A stretch of DNA of 64,000 nucleotides from Mesorhizobium metallidurans STM 2683 (GCF_000350085.1 NZ_CAUM01000095.1:1-64000), one strand, 5' to 3'. Shown: positions 1 to 9,471, numbered from the stretch's first letter. The notes: generated by a model from the letters alone, not told the origin. Translations and numbers: made by a program.

Positions 1-46
1 GAGAGTGCCTTCCCGGCACATGCAACGTCGGGAAAGGAGGGAAGTC

Positions 47-1204
47 GTGCTTCAGGATGTTTATGTCCAACAGGACAACACTGTCGTCGAGACCAGGATC
101 AAGATCGCTCGTATCCAGGCGCACAAGCTCGCCAATATCCCGATCACGCCGCCGCCCTATCGCGACAAGCCGAACAAGGAAGGCGCGCTGCTTCTCCAGG
201 TCGAGACCAATGACGGCCTCGTCGGTTGGGCGACCAGCGGCTACACCCACCACGTCGCCATCGATCTGATCAACAAATACATCGCGCCGAAAATCGTCGG
301 TGAGAACCCGATGCGCACCGAACGCATTCCCCTGCTGTTCGACCGCGCCAGCTTCGAACGGCCGCTGGGCAGGACTCTGATCTCCGCGCTGGCGATGATC
401 GACATCGCGCTCTGGGATATCAAGGGCAAGATGCTCGGCCAGCCGGTGCATCACCTGCTGGGCGGTGCGCGCGACAAGGTACCGGTCTATGTCACGCACG
501 GCGCCGCCTACGACAACGCTCCGGTCTATTCGCCGGAGGAACTGGCCGCGGAGGCGGCCCACCTCGTCAAGCTCGGCAACAACCATCTCAAGAACACCGT
601 CGGCCGTCAGCCGATCCCCGATCCGAAGGATGACTACATACGCATGAGGGCGATGCGGGAGGCCGTCGGCCCGAACGTTAAGCTCGCCATGGACGGCAAT
701 CTGCGCATGACCCTGGCCCAGGCGGTGGAACTGTGCAAGCGATGCGAGGAGCTCGACATCAGCTTCGTCGAGGAGCCGCTTTACTACAACGATCCGAGGC
801 TGCTGCGCGAGCTGCGCTCGAAAACGATCATCCCGGTCGCTGCGGCGGAAAACGAGAAGTTCTCCGCACGCGACCTGATCCTCGCCGACGCGGTCGACTA
901 CATCCAGCCCAATGTCAACAATGACGGCGGCTATTCGGCGGCCATTCGTACCGCCGCCCTTGCCAAGCTCTTCCATATCCCACTCTCGCACGGCAACGGC
1001 AATGGCCCGCATAACATCGCGCTGCATGCCGGCCTGTCGAACGGCGGATTGGTCGAATACCACTTTCACAAGTGGATGGCCTACAACGCGATATTCAAAA
1101 GCGTCCCGCAGCCCGAGAACGGGTACCTTACCGTGTCACAGGAGCCGGGGCTGGGCCTCGAGCCGAAGGATGGCCTGATCGAGGAATTCTCAGTGCAGAT
1201 GTAG
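47..1204 (+). CDS. Mandelate racemase/muconate lactonizing enzyme family protein (enolase superfamily)
   Basis: Likely a sugar-acid dehydratase, epimerase or racemase that removes the alpha-proton of a carboxylate substrate; the substrate cannot be told from sequence. The N-terminal capping domain covers roughly residues 18-140 and the TIM barrel follows. Candidate Mg ligands are Asp216 in AMDGN, Glu242 in VEEP and Glu268 or Glu270 in AAENE; SHGNG near residue 325 holds the candidate catalytic His. Length (385 aa) is normal for the family. I chose the GTG start at 47 because AAAGGAGG lies at 33-40, six bases upstream; an ATG at 5 is in frame but has no visible ribosome site within the window. 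It stands alone on the plus strand and does not look linked to the secretion genes. Confidence 0.85.
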   Translation: MLQDVYVQQDNTVVETRIKIARIQAHKLANIPITPPPYRDKPNKEGALLLQVETNDGLVGWATSGYTHHVAIDLINKYIAPKIVGENPMRTERIPLLFDRASFERPLGRTLISALAMIDIALWDIKGKMLGQPVHHLLGGARDKVPVYVTHGAAYDNAPVYSPEELAAEAAHLVKLGNNHLKNTVGRQPIPDPKDDYIRMRAMREAVGPNVKLAMDGNLRMTLAQAVELCKRCEELDISFVEEPLYYNDPRLLRELRSKTIIPVAAAENEKFSARDLILADAVDYIQPNVNNDGGYSAAIRTAALAKLFHIPLSHGNGNGPHNIALHAGLSNGGLVEYHFHKWMAYNAIFKSVPQPENGYLTVSQEPGLGLEPKDGLIEEFSVQM

Positions 1205-1698
1205 AGCGTTCGGGCGCAGGCTTAATAAAGTAGATTGGCTAAACGGGGCAGGCGAGCGAATGCTGCCTGCCCCGCCATCGGTGAGCCGCATACACCGCAC
1301 CCTGAAGGTCGAAAACCACCCGTCCGGCCGGCCGCAAACAGCCTCCAGCAACAGGTCAGATTCGTTGCCTTCATAGCCGAATTCAACGCCGAATGTCCGC
1401 ATGAGTCGCTCGCCATGAGCCATCCGACAGCGCCGTTTAATTAACCATAACATCGTTCCAGCAGCCCGCCCCAGCGCAACCACGGGTTCGAGTAGCCGGA
1501 TGGCGAGCCTGTGTGACATACATTGCAGACACCCCACCTCTGATGTAATTTAGCAATTGATCAGGTGAGGGCTTGTCCGCTGTCGTGGCGGCTTTTCTCC
1601 CGGGTCCTGTCTCGGCAGATTGCATGCTCTCTAACGGACCTTGATACCGCAAGTTGTATTCTTGTGGTCATGAGGTAACAGCGGTTAAGGGATTTGAC
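1205..1698. other. Intergenic region, about 490 bp
   Basis: Apart from the inverted repeat at 1245-1273 I see no convincing gene here. Open frames on both strands lack ribosome sites and recognisable protein character. The promoter of the caspase-like gene should lie in its right part. Confidence 0.5.
1245..1273 (+). terminator. Perfect 9-bp inverted repeat after the enolase-superfamily gene
   Basis: GGGGCAGGC at 1245-1253 pairs perfectly with GCCTGCCCC at 1265-1273 around an 11-base loop, 40 bases after the stop codon. No T tract follows, so it is only a candidate terminator or mRNA-stabilising hairpin. Confidence 0.4.
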
Positions 1699-4251
1699 AT
1701 GCGCCGACGTTGCGGCTTCGTTGTAGCCTTCATTCTCGCAAGCCTTGCGGCCTTCGACGCGTCCGCGCTCGAACGAAGGGTTGCCTTTGTCATCGGCAAT
1801 TCCGACTACCGGGAAATCTCGGCCCTCAAGAACCCGGCCAAGGATGTTGTGGCCGTATCCGATATGTTTCGGCAGGCTGGTTTCGAGGTGTTCGTTGCGA
1901 GCAATCTGACCAAGCTGCAGTTCGAAGACCAGTTCCGCAACTATCTGGCCGCCGTGGACGGCGCCGATATCGCCGTCCTCTACTATTCCGGTCACGGCTT
2001 TCAGATCGGCGGCGAAAATTTCCTCATTCCGGTAGACGCGTCGTTGAAACAGCCGGCCGACGTCGAGGTCCAGGCAATCAAGCTGAACGATGTGCTGCAG
2101 CAGATGCGTTCGAAGTCGAAAATCCAGGTGATCATTCTCGATGCCTGCCGCAACAATCCATTCCCGCGCAAGGACTATTGGCTGAGGGATCAGCTTGTTG
2201 TCGCGAGCGGCACCGGTCTTGCGCAAGTAAGAAGCTCGCTGAACACGCTGATCGCGTTTGCCACCGCACCCGGTGCGGTTGCCTATGACGGCGCCGGCGA
2301 CCTCAGTCCTTTTTCGTCAGCGTTTGCTCGTCGCGCTCTGGCCCCCAATCAGGAGATCCACACGGTCATGTCGGCCGTGCGCCGGGATGTGGTTGAAGCT
2401 ACAAAGGGCTTGCAGGTTCCCTGGGAGAACTCTTCGCTGATCGACGATGTCGTTCTGATGCGTCGCAGCAGCCGCCCATCGCTGCCGCCGGTGCTGGAGA
2501 AGGTCGTGCTGTCGGGGGCCGGCCCCATCGATCTGGATCTCGCGGAACCGGTCGAGATCGACGGTGGGACAATCACCGTCAGCATCGAAAGACCGCCCAC
2601 GCTCGGACGCCTGATGCTGGACGGCAAGGTTGTCAAGGCGGGAGAACAGATCCAGGGCAAGGATCTGCCGCGTTTGCAGATGGATGTCCCCAAGGGAGCC
2701 GGCGAGACGGAAGAGATGGATATGCTGGCCTATGCCGCACGCGACAATTGGGGCGGCGAAGCCAGGGGCATGCTGGTGTTCCGGATCAAAAGCGGCGAAG
2801 GACCCCAGGGCGAACAGGTGATGGCCTCGCTCGAAGCCGAGCAGAAGCAGCAGGTGCTGGAGCGGGGCATCCATATCACCGGCGCCGCCGAAGCGATCGA
2901 AAACCGGGAGATCGACGTTCCGGTCGGCGTCGGCCCGATTCCGCTGAAGCTGAATTTCCCGACACAGGACCCCGCGGTCAGCCTGAAAGTTGCGAGCTAT
3001 CCGGCAACGGGAACACTCTCCCTGCCGGATCGAATTCTGTCGCCCGACTCGAGCCTGATGGCCGATGAGGTCGACCGGTTGCGCTATGAGCCCCAGATCG
3101 GAGCCGGCAAAACGGTCGAGGTCGCCTTCGAAATCCGGGCGGGTAGCGCCGCATCCAAGCCCGCCACGATGAAACTGTCGCCTACCGTCGATCCGTGTGA
3201 CTCGGCTGCCGGCGAACCACTCGACCTGCAAGGCGTCGTCCCTGGCCTGCTGCCAAATGAAATCGGCGCCGACGCGGTGAAACTCTGCGAGGCCGCGGTC
3301 AAGGCATATCCCGATGTCGCCCGCTTCCGCTATGAACTGGGGCGCGCGCTGCTTGCAGCCGGAAAGGTCGACCTGGCCAGGAAAGCCATCCAGCAGGCTG
3401 CCGACAGGGGGCACGTGCGCGCCGTTTTCGAACTCGGCTACCTCTTCGCGACCGGAACGGGTGTGGCTGTCGACCGCAAGCAGGCCAACACCTTCTACGC
3501 GGCCGCGGCCGACAAGGGCGATCCCTACGGGATGACGTCGTGGGGCCGTGCCTTGTTCAACGGCTACGGCGTCGAGCGCGATACGGCCAGGGGGCTGGAC
3601 TTGCTGCTCAAGGCGGCGGCGATGGGGCACACCTATGCCATGAACGATCTCGGCGCGATCTTCACCGAAGGCCGCAATGGCGTGACCGCCGATCAGGCTC
3701 GCGCCGTTGCTTTCCTGGAGGCTGGCGTGCAGCGGCAGGACATGTATTCGATGAACCTGCTTGCCCGGAACTATCTGTCCGGTGCGGGCGTCGAGAAAAA
3801 TCCGAAAACGGCGCTGGCCCTGTTTCAGAAAGCCACCGAACTCGGCCAGCCCTACGCTCCGGGCAATCTCGCGCGCATGTATCGCGACGGCGTGGGCGTG
3901 GAGCGCAATCCGGCGGAAGCGCAAGGACTGTTTGAGATGGCGGCCATGCGGGGCGACCCGTCCAGTGCATTCGATCGCGCGGTTCTCGAAATGGAAAAGG
4001 GCGAAAAGGCCGATCAGGCCACGGCCGTCCGTTTTCTGGCGTTCGCGGCCGCACTGGACACCCGCAACGAGTTGCCGGGAGCCCAGAGGAACCTCGCGAA
4101 TTTCGGCACGAAGGTGAAAACGACAGCGTTGAAGCAGCTGCGCCAGGAGCTCAGGTCGAAGGTCCCCGCATCGGGTTCGCTGGACAGTCAACTGGTCGGC
4201 GCGGCCAGGCGGGTCTGGGAAGAAGCCAACCCGCGTCGGGATGTGTTTTAG
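1699..4251 (+). CDS. Secreted caspase-family (C14) protein with Sel1 repeats
   Basis: Residues 1-23 form a signal peptide (basic start, hydrophobic core, cleavage probably after ASA), so the protein should be periplasmic or envelope-located. Residues 27-260 are a caspase/metacaspase-like peptidase domain with the His in SGHG (His99) and the Cys in LDACRNNPF (Cys150), the expected catalytic dyad. A beta-rich middle region follows, then about five Sel1-type TPR repeats (roughly 555-800), which normally bind partner proteins. The ATG at 1699 was chosen because it begins the signal peptide and follows TTAAGGGA. It is 850 aa, with a small lipoprotein gene 17 bases downstream in the same direction. 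Similar caspase/Sel1 proteins occur beside rhizobial T6SS loci; what it cleaves is unknown. Confidence 0.85.
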   Translation: MRRRCGFVVAFILASLAAFDASALERRVAFVIGNSDYREISALKNPAKDVVAVSDMFRQAGFEVFVASNLTKLQFEDQFRNYLAAVDGADIAVLYYSGHGFQIGGENFLIPVDASLKQPADVEVQAIKLNDVLQQMRSKSKIQVIILDACRNNPFPRKDYWLRDQLVVASGTGLAQVRSSLNTLIAFATAPGAVAYDGAGDLSPFSSAFARRALAPNQEIHTVMSAVRRDVVEATKGLQVPWENSSLIDDVVLMRRSSRPSLPPVLEKVVLSGAGPIDLDLAEPVEIDGGTITVSIERPPTLGRLMLDGKVVKAGEQIQGKDLPRLQMDVPKGAGETEEMDMLAYAARDNWGGEARGMLVFRIKSGEGPQGEQVMASLEAEQKQQVLERGIHITGAAEAIENREIDVPVGVGPIPLKLNFPTQDPAVSLKVASYPATGTLSLPDRILSPDSSLMADEVDRLRYEPQIGAGKTVEVAFEIRAGSAASKPATMKLSPTVDPCDSAAGEPLDLQGVVPGLLPNEIGADAVKLCEAAVKAYPDVARFRYELGRALLAAGKVDLARKAIQQAADRGHVRAVFELGYLFATGTGVAVDRKQANTFYAAAADKGDPYGMTSWGRALFNGYGVERDTARGLDLLLKAAAMGHTYAMNDLGAIFTEGRNGVTADQARAVAFLEAGVQRQDMYSMNLLARNYLSGAGVEKNPKTALALFQKATELGQPYAPGNLARMYRDGVGVERNPAEAQGLFEMAAMRGDPSSAFDRAVLEMEKGEKADQATAVRFLAFAAALDTRNELPGAQRNLANFGTKVKTTALKQLRQELRSKVPASGSLDSQLVGAARRVWEEANPRRDVF

Positions 4252-4268
4252 TGGGCTAGGAGGCAATC

Positions 4269-4604
4269 GTGCGCATGACATTCAAGCAAGCAATCGTCGG
4301 GACAACGCTGTCCGGGGTCCTGGCGGGGCTCACAGGCTGCACGTCCTTGATACCACCCGAACCGACGCCGCTGGTCGAGACGTCGCCGCCGAAGGTCGTT
4401 CGCAGGGTGCCTGTCGAGCAAAGGGTCGTTCGCAGGGCACCTGTTGAGCAAAAGGTCGTCAAGGCCGCTCCCAAACGAGTGGTCAAGAAAAAAGTGATCA
4501 AGCCGGTTGAGGAAGAGCCTGTTGCCGCGCCTGTCGTGATCGTTCCTTCTTCGGGCGGCGGCGGGGGGGGCGGCGGGACTGGTGGGGGCGGCTGGGGCGG
4601 TTGA
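4269..4604 (+). CDS. Small lipoprotein with Val/Arg/Lys/Pro-rich body and glycine tail
   Basis: The lipobox LTGC puts the lipidated cysteine at residue 24, so this is an exported lipoprotein of about 88 aa when mature. A valine/lysine/arginine-rich segment with a twice-repeated VVRR-VPVEQ-type unit follows, and the last 20 residues are nearly all glycine. No catalytic domain is visible. The GTG start at 4269 lies five bases after AGGAGG (4258-4263); an ATG two codons later is the alternative. It follows the caspase-like gene by 17 bases and is probably co-transcribed with it. The low-complexity tail may span the periplasm or contact peptidoglycan, which is inference. Confidence 0.6.
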   Translation: MRMTFKQAIVGTTLSGVLAGLTGCTSLIPPEPTPLVETSPPKVVRRVPVEQRVVRRAPVEQKVVKAAPKRVVKKKVIKPVEEEPVAAPVVIVPSSGGGGGGGGTGGGGWGG

Positions 4605-4797
4605 CCGGGTGAACGTTGAGTGGCAACCGGAAGCGACACCGTATTTTGGGCGCAGTCAAGCGGAGGATGCCCGTACATCAAACGATGTCTCAGTGTCACG
4701 CCTGCAACATCCGCCGGGGACGCCCTTCAAGGAGGCGTTGGCCAAATGGCCCAAGGTGGCTGCAAGTAGGGCAAGCCGTCAGTATTCAGACCACGGT

Positions 4798-5352
4798 CTA
4801 GTATGCATCCGCTGATTGGCGCAGCGCCTCGATCTCCGCCATCTGGATGCCCATTTCGACAAACGCGGAAAGAACCGAAAAGCGGTCCGCCAATGCAACA
4901 CGCGCCAGTCCAGCCAGAACTCCCGCATTGACTGCATGGGCGGCAGGAAATGATTGCAAATGCGATGGCGCGCCGCGCCATCCTGCAGCCAGGGCAATCC
5001 AGGCAGCTGGCGTTGTTGGCGGCATTGCCGCAGCTTTGCTTACTTCCGTGCCATGGTGAGGACTATCTGGTTGGCTGACCCAGTCCTGAACAAGCGCGAG
5101 CAACTCCTGATCCCCGCTGTCGAGCAGGTCGGTCAGGTGGGTCAGGCACTCATGGGCCCACCAGACCGCGGCCCGCTCGGGAAGGAGATAGGCACAGAAC
5201 GTAATCGCCTCCTCGGGCACCCGTCCCGCAAGGAGGGCGCGGCAGAACTCGATTGAAGGCTGTTCGGTTGGAGGTGCTATCATGTCCCCGGCAACAGCGG
5301 GGCAGGCCATGAAAAGATCCCATGCCGTTTTGAATCGAAGCTCATTGGCCAT
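4798..5352 (-). CDS. DUF6931-like T6SS-associated protein
   Basis: A 184-aa protein, largely alpha-helical, with the motif LLPERAAVWWAHECL that I associate with the DUF6931 family found in T6SS loci. Function is unknown and no catalytic residues are evident. Small residues and Ala/Pro in the C-terminal half suggest helical packing rather than export; no signal peptide is seen. The ATG at 5352 is preferred; a TTG 60 bases upstream (5412) stays in frame but has only a weak ribosome site. It is divergent from the OmpA gene and convergent with the lipoprotein gene. Confidence 0.6.
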   Translation of the reverse strand: MANELRFKTAWDLFMACPAVAGDMIAPPTEQPSIEFCRALLAGRVPEEAITFCAYLLPERAAVWWAHECLTHLTDLLDSGDQELLALVQDWVSQPDSPHHGTEVSKAAAMPPTTPAAWIALAAGWRGAPSHLQSFPAAHAVNAGVLAGLARVALADRFSVLSAFVEMGIQMAEIEALRQSADAY

Positions 5353-5543
5353 GGCCGCCACGCTTTCACTTAGGGAACAATGCACTGAAGCCCCGGACGG
5401 GGCGCGGGTCAAGCCTCAGTCCAGGGCATGGTGGCAACCGCCGTTCATCGCCCATATGCTCAACGTTTATGACAGACAATTGCTTCGCAATTTGGTATAG
5501 TCCGGGCTGGCGAAATCGGATGCTCAAAACAGGAGTAACCGTT

Positions 5544-6074
5544 GTGCGGTTGTGGGGTTCAGCCTTCGTGTTGGCGGTAGCGCTTTCTTCGACACATGCT
5601 TCCGCTGATCCACTTCAGAAATCAGAAGACATCGTGAAATTTTTTGCCGGGGCGAGCGAACTCGGCCCGTCGCGTGGGGTTTGTGTCGGCACCGAAGACG
5701 AGTGCAGCAGCAAGAAGAAAGAAGCGCCTGCCGAAAAATCCAGCCTCGATATGCTGATCAATTTCGGCCTGGATTCCGCGGAACTCGACACGACTGCGCG
5801 CGCCGAACTCGACGAGTTCGCCAAGGCGCTCAAGGACAGCCGGCTGAGCACGCTGAGTTTTCTCGTGGAAGGCTACACCGACGCTTCCGGTTCGGCTCGC
5901 TACAACGAGGGACTGTCGGAACGAAGAGCCCAATCGGTGACGGCCTTCCTGATGTCCAACGGCGTCGACGCCGCCCGCATCAAAGCGATCGGCCTGGGCG
6001 AAACGCGTCCACGCAACCCCGACCCCTACGATCCGGTCAACCGCCGGGTGGAAATGCGGATAAGCACTGAGTAG
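5544..6074 (+). CDS. OmpA-family peptidoglycan-binding protein
   Basis: A short signal peptide (residues 1-21, cleavage after HASA) precedes a linker with a possible disulfide pair (GVCVGTEDEC) and a C-terminal OmpA domain of about 115 residues. The OmpA core is recognisable by EGYTDASGSARYNEGLSERR and the final NRRVEMRI, which bind the diaminopimelate of peptidoglycan. I prefer the GTG start at 5544, eight bases after AGGAG (5531-5535); an in-frame ATG at 5520 is the alternative. It is not linked to a TssL transmembrane domain, so it is probably a free periplasmic or outer-membrane-associated anchor in the T6SS neighbourhood. Confidence 0.8.
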   Translation: MRLWGSAFVLAVALSSTHASADPLQKSEDIVKFFAGASELGPSRGVCVGTEDECSSKKKEAPAEKSSLDMLINFGLDSAELDTTARAELDEFAKALKDSRLSTLSFLVEGYTDASGSARYNEGLSERRAQSVTAFLMSNGVDAARIKAIGLGETRPRNPDPYDPVNRRVEMRISTE

Positions 6075-6132
6075 CTGGAAAGCCGGTGCGCCAAAGCCTC
6101 GGCTCGGATGTCGAACAGGCTTGAAACGGAGC

Positions 6133-6166
6133 TAAAGCGCGTCGCGTTTGACCGGCCTCATGTGAC
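6133..6166. repeat. Dispersed intergenic repeat, copy 1
   Basis: The 18 bases at 6145-6162 (cgtttgaccggcctcatg) recur exactly, in opposite orientation, at 22933-22950, and similarity extends several bases on each side (AAAGCG...). Both copies lie outside genes. The arrangement resembles the short intergenic mosaic or palindromic repeats common in rhizobia. Confidence 0.6.
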
Positions 6167-6187
6167 TTTTGCGCGAACATGCGTTAG

Positions 6188-6406
6188 TCAGTTGTTGTTG
6201 AGCACGCCACCCACCGCTACGCCGGTGCCGAAAATCAGCGCCTTGGTCGGGAAGTCGTTGTTGTCGTGCGGCGGCGGGGGCATCCCGCCGAACCACCTCG
6301 CGGTTGCGCTTTTTCTGCACGACCTGCTGTTGTTTGCGGGGGCTTCCGTGCCACCGGCTTTTGTGTGAGCGCCAAACAGTCTCAGAAAGACAGCAAATGC
6401 TTTCAT
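6188..6406 (-). CDS. Small hypothetical protein, 72 aa
   Basis: An open frame beginning MKAFAVFLRLFG, preceded at five bases by GGAAGG on the minus strand. The middle is basic and Pro/His-rich (MPPPPHDNND) and the end is hydrophobic and glycine-rich (ALIFGTGVAVGGV). No family was recognised. The ribosome site is the main support; it could equally be a chance frame in the gap between the OmpA gene and the M23 hydrolase gene. Its upstream region (6407-6626) shows no other gene. Confidence 0.35.
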   Translation of the reverse strand: MKAFAVFLRLFGAHTKAGGTEAPANNSRSCRKSATARWFGGMPPPPHDNNDFPTKALIFGTGVAVGGVLNNN

Positions 6407-6626
6407 GGACCAACCTTCCGCCCTTGGGAGCGGACTATTGATGTCTGCGCATGCTAATTTAATCAGCGACATGACATAGTCGCCTCTGCCCAAATGGCTC
6501 TTGGGCGTATGCGATCTGACCACAGTTTGGTTCACAAAGGCCCCGAAAAAAGTTGGCCACAATCACACTTGGCAGCAGGAACACCAATGGTCCAACGGCG
6601 AAATTCGCACGCCGCGAGACGCAGGT

Positions 6627-8957
6627 TCAAAGGCTATTCTGAATCGAGCTTATGAGGGCGGTGATTGCCTGCTTGTACTTTTCGAACTCCGGCGATGTCT
6701 GGCGGACTTCCGTCGTCGTGGTTGTCTGTTGGCCTACATCGGTTGTCGGCGGGCTCAGCTTTCGCCCCATTTTTCTTTCGGCCCAGCTCACGACATAGCT
6801 GGCGGTCTTGCCGGTGAGAAACGGGTTGGCTTGAATGACGGCCGACCCGAGCACGGCGCTCAATTGCGCCGAACCCGGCGCCGACAACACTTGGTGCGCG
6901 CCTTCCATTCCCAGGAAATGGCAGAGATAGAGCCGGCCGGCTGTGATCTGGTGGCCGCGCGCCCGAAGATAGGCTTCGCCTTCGCGCGCCAGATTGCTCA
7001 CCATCTCGCGCGAGATCGTGGCGTCATAACGCAGAGCCAGCAGGTCGGCGGTCGACAATGTCCGCGCAAGTTCGGGGCGGTATGTGTTCATCATCCTGAT
7101 CCAGGTCTTTGTTATGAACTGACCGGCGCCGGTGGCTGAGGAATTGGGGTTCTTGGCGCGGGCGCTGCCGCCACTTTCGACATGAACGATACGGTCGGTC
7201 AGCGTTTCGACAGCGGAATCGTCCGTGGCGATTGTGGTAACCGTGCCCAGGGGATTGGCGGCCTCGCCACCCCGATAGAGTTCGAAATGCAGGTGCGGCC
7301 CAGTCGAAAGGCCAGTGGTACCGATATAGCCAATGATATCGCCTGCCTTCACCTTCGTGCCGACACCGTCCTTGATCGCGAACTTTTGCATATGCGCATA
7401 GCGCGTCTCGCGCGCGTTTCCGTGCGAGATCTTCACCAGATTGCCGTAACCCCCTCCATCGCCCTGAAAGACGATTTCGCCGTCGAAGGCGGCTGCAATC
7501 GGCGTACCCAGAGGTGCCGCCCAATCCACACCCTTGTGGATCCGAACGGTTCCGAGGATCGGATGCTTGCGCGGGCCGAAGGTGGACGTCATGACCCCGT
7601 TGACCGGCGTGACCATACCGTTGGTGACCGTCAGCGAGCGAACCTGATCGTCGCCGCTAACGCATGCAAACTGGCCGTCGCTCTGCTGGAAGACGAAACA
7701 GTCGAGGCTCTTTTCGCTACCCTGGATGCCCACGTACAATACCCGTCCGGCAGTCTCTTCCTTGCCACGTGGCCTTTGGGAATAGATCAGGACAAGACGC
7801 TGGTCTTCGCTGGCGAAGGCATCCAGATCCTGTCCTCTGGAGAGATACATGATCGCTTCTCCGATCACGCCGGTCGGAACTTTGTTACGTGCCGCCGTCG
7901 AATAGATGGCGTCGAGCAGTCGGTATTGCCTCTTGTGCGTGCCTTCCGCTTGTGCGCCCGAGTAGTTGAACAGATCTTCACGGACCCAGGGGTCAACACC
8001 AGACACAAACGCACCGGCGGCATTGCGCGCCAGCGTGCCGACAAATGCGTTCTTGGCGTAGATCGAAACCTGCATGAGGGACATGGTTGTCGTCTCGCGC
8101 GCCGGCCTGAACCCGCGCATGGCGACGACATAACCCGGCTCAAGGCTTTCCCGACTGAAAAGCGCCTTCAGGGCTTCGCCTGCCAGCTTGGCATCCTCGG
8201 CGGAGAAATGCGCATCCAGGGCAACGCTGTCCAAACTGCGGTCGTTGAGGATCTTTACGAACGTGTCTTCCGTAGCCCCGAATCGTTGATATTCGCTCGT
8301 GACAATTGCAACGGTTGTGTTGTTTTCGATCTGGGTCTTCTGGAATGCGGGAAGGGCCGCCTCGCCTGCAGCGATTGTTTCGCCCCAGCCGGCTTCGGGG
8401 TCATCGGCGTCCGCCTGCGGACCAGAAGCAACCGGAGCCTCGCGTGGAGCGGGTGGCTGAAGATCGCCTTGCAGATCGCTGGATGGCGCCGTCGCGGTCT
8501 GTCTTTGTGCCTGGAAGAATGCGAAATCTTCTTGCGTCGACGGGATCGTCGTCATGAATTTTTCGCTGGCGCTAAGCATCACGTCAGACAGAATCTCGAT
8601 CTGGGGAGAAACTCCGGCCTGATCGAGCTCTGCCGGGCGAGGGATCACTTTTCCCTTCGTTGCGGCGCCGGCGTCGGACGCAAGGGTGATCCACATAGGG
8701 TCCCCCGCGAGGTCGATAATGGCGGGCACATAGACCGATGCATCGGCCGGCACATCGTCCGTTCCTTCGACCGCCTGCAACTCCTCGTCTTCATCGCCGA
8801 ACGACCAATAGTCCGCGGTGAGGTAAAAGCCGGTGGCGATCGACAACAGGGCAATCACGGCAAGGCCGGCAAGGAACCTGCGCCACAGCCTGCGCCTGCG
8901 AAGGGCAGCGCGCGCCTGCTTTTTCAGCCTGAAGCTCGTATCGATACTGTGCGTCAC
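6627..8957 (-). CDS. M23 peptidase fused to a lytic-transglycosylase-like domain (peptidoglycan hydrolase)
   Basis: A 776-aa inner-membrane protein: a short cytoplasmic basic tail, one transmembrane helix (about 29-46), a long periplasmic region, an M23 metallopeptidase domain (about 465-575), and a C-terminal lysozyme-like domain (about 588-720). In the M23 domain GVDWAAPLG and HLHFE supply the zinc ligands. In the lysozyme-like domain HVESGG with GAGQF resembles the SLT active site. It should cut peptide cross-links and glycan strands. The GTG start at 8957 overlaps the stop of the DUF1036 gene (GTGA), indicating translational coupling. Its place behind the kinase, phosphatase and DUF1036 genes suggests it opens peptidoglycan for T6SS assembly. 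Confidence 0.8.
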   Translation of the reverse strand: MTHSIDTSFRLKKQARAALRRRRLWRRFLAGLAVIALLSIATGFYLTADYWSFGDEDEELQAVEGTDDVPADASVYVPAIIDLAGDPMWITLASDAGAATKGKVIPRPAELDQAGVSPQIEILSDVMLSASEKFMTTIPSTQEDFAFFQAQRQTATAPSSDLQGDLQPPAPREAPVASGPQADADDPEAGWGETIAAGEAALPAFQKTQIENNTTVAIVTSEYQRFGATEDTFVKILNDRSLDSVALDAHFSAEDAKLAGEALKALFSRESLEPGYVVAMRGFRPARETTTMSLMQVSIYAKNAFVGTLARNAAGAFVSGVDPWVREDLFNYSGAQAEGTHKRQYRLLDAIYSTAARNKVPTGVIGEAIMYLSRGQDLDAFASEDQRLVLIYSQRPRGKEETAGRVLYVGIQGSEKSLDCFVFQQSDGQFACVSGDDQVRSLTVTNGMVTPVNGVMTSTFGPRKHPILGTVRIHKGVDWAAPLGTPIAAAFDGEIVFQGDGGGYGNLVKISHGNARETRYAHMQKFAIKDGVGTKVKAGDIIGYIGTTGLSTGPHLHFELYRGGEAANPLGTVTTIATDDSAVETLTDRIVHVESGGSARAKNPNSSATGAGQFITKTWIRMMNTYRPELARTLSTADLLALRYDATISREMVSNLAREGEAYLRARGHQITAGRLYLCHFLGMEGAHQVLSAPGSAQLSAVLGSAVIQANPFLTGKTASYVVSWAERKMGRKLSPPTTDVGQQTTTTTEVRQTSPEFEKYKQAITALISSIQNSL

Positions 8958-9460
8958 GGTTTGCTTCCGGTCAGGAAAAAGGTCCACCGCACCTGTTCGA
9001 GCGTATCGACTTCGAGAAATCGCGCGGCGATACGGCCGCGCTGCCAGCATTCATCGATGCCGCGTATCGAGAAGCGCCGCCGGTCGATGCACATTTCGGT
9101 CGACCCGGTCAGGATCGCGCGACCAAAAACGTCCGTCGCATAGATGTAGATGTAACGGTTCGTCAGTTCCTCGCGGATGACGTTTACGCATTGATTTGCG
9201 CCGATGGTCCACCAGCCGTCGGTCTGGTCCGCATTGTCTACCGTCTGGCCAATGGCGAGATTGACCACGTCGAGTGTCTGATTGCAGACGGTGAATTCGG
9301 CACGCGCTTCAGTGGTCGAGAGGAGAGCCAGCAGCGCCGCGCTCGAGATGACCGTAAGCTTGATACAGCCTCTCAGGGCAAGCAGGGCTCGAACCAAGTC
9401 ACGCGGCTTTTTGGGCTGGACAGCGGGCAGGGAGGAAAAACGCGAGCGGCGGAAGTCCAT
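8954..9460 (-). CDS. DUF1036 domain protein
   Basis: A 168-aa exported protein. A basic N-terminus of about 30 residues precedes a hydrophobic stretch (about 33-48) ending in EARA, probably a signal peptide. The mature part matches DUF1036 in its pattern (FTVCNQT, GWWTIGANQC, YIYIYA, C-rich end), with several conserved cysteines likely to form disulfides. Function is unknown; DUF1036 proteins are common in alphaproteobacterial envelopes. It starts 11 bases after the kinase stop and overlaps the M23 hydrolase start by four bases, so the three form one transcript. Confidence 0.75.
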   Translation of the reverse strand: MDFRRSRFSSLPAVQPKKPRDLVRALLALRGCIKLTVISSAALLALLSTTEARAEFTVCNQTLDVVNLAIGQTVDNADQTDGWWTIGANQCVNVIREELTNRYIYIYATDVFGRAILTGSTEMCIDRRRFSIRGIDECWQRGRIAARFLEVDTLEQVRWTFFLTGSKP

Positions 9461-9471
9461 GGGCGTCCATG

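Noticed and set aside
2317..4281. Long open frame (654 codons) antisense to the caspase-like gene
   Set aside because: Composition reads as a shadow of the GC-rich sense gene; no family-like sequence and no ribosome site.
5480..5501. TTGCTT...TATAGT as a promoter before the OmpA gene
   Set aside because: The boxes are only 10 bases apart, too close for a sigma-70 promoter; TATAGT alone is insufficient.
7182..9143. Long plus-strand open frame opposite the M23 hydrolase gene
   Set aside because: Arg/Gly-rich shadow of the real minus-strand gene, which has clear M23 motifs and coupled starts.
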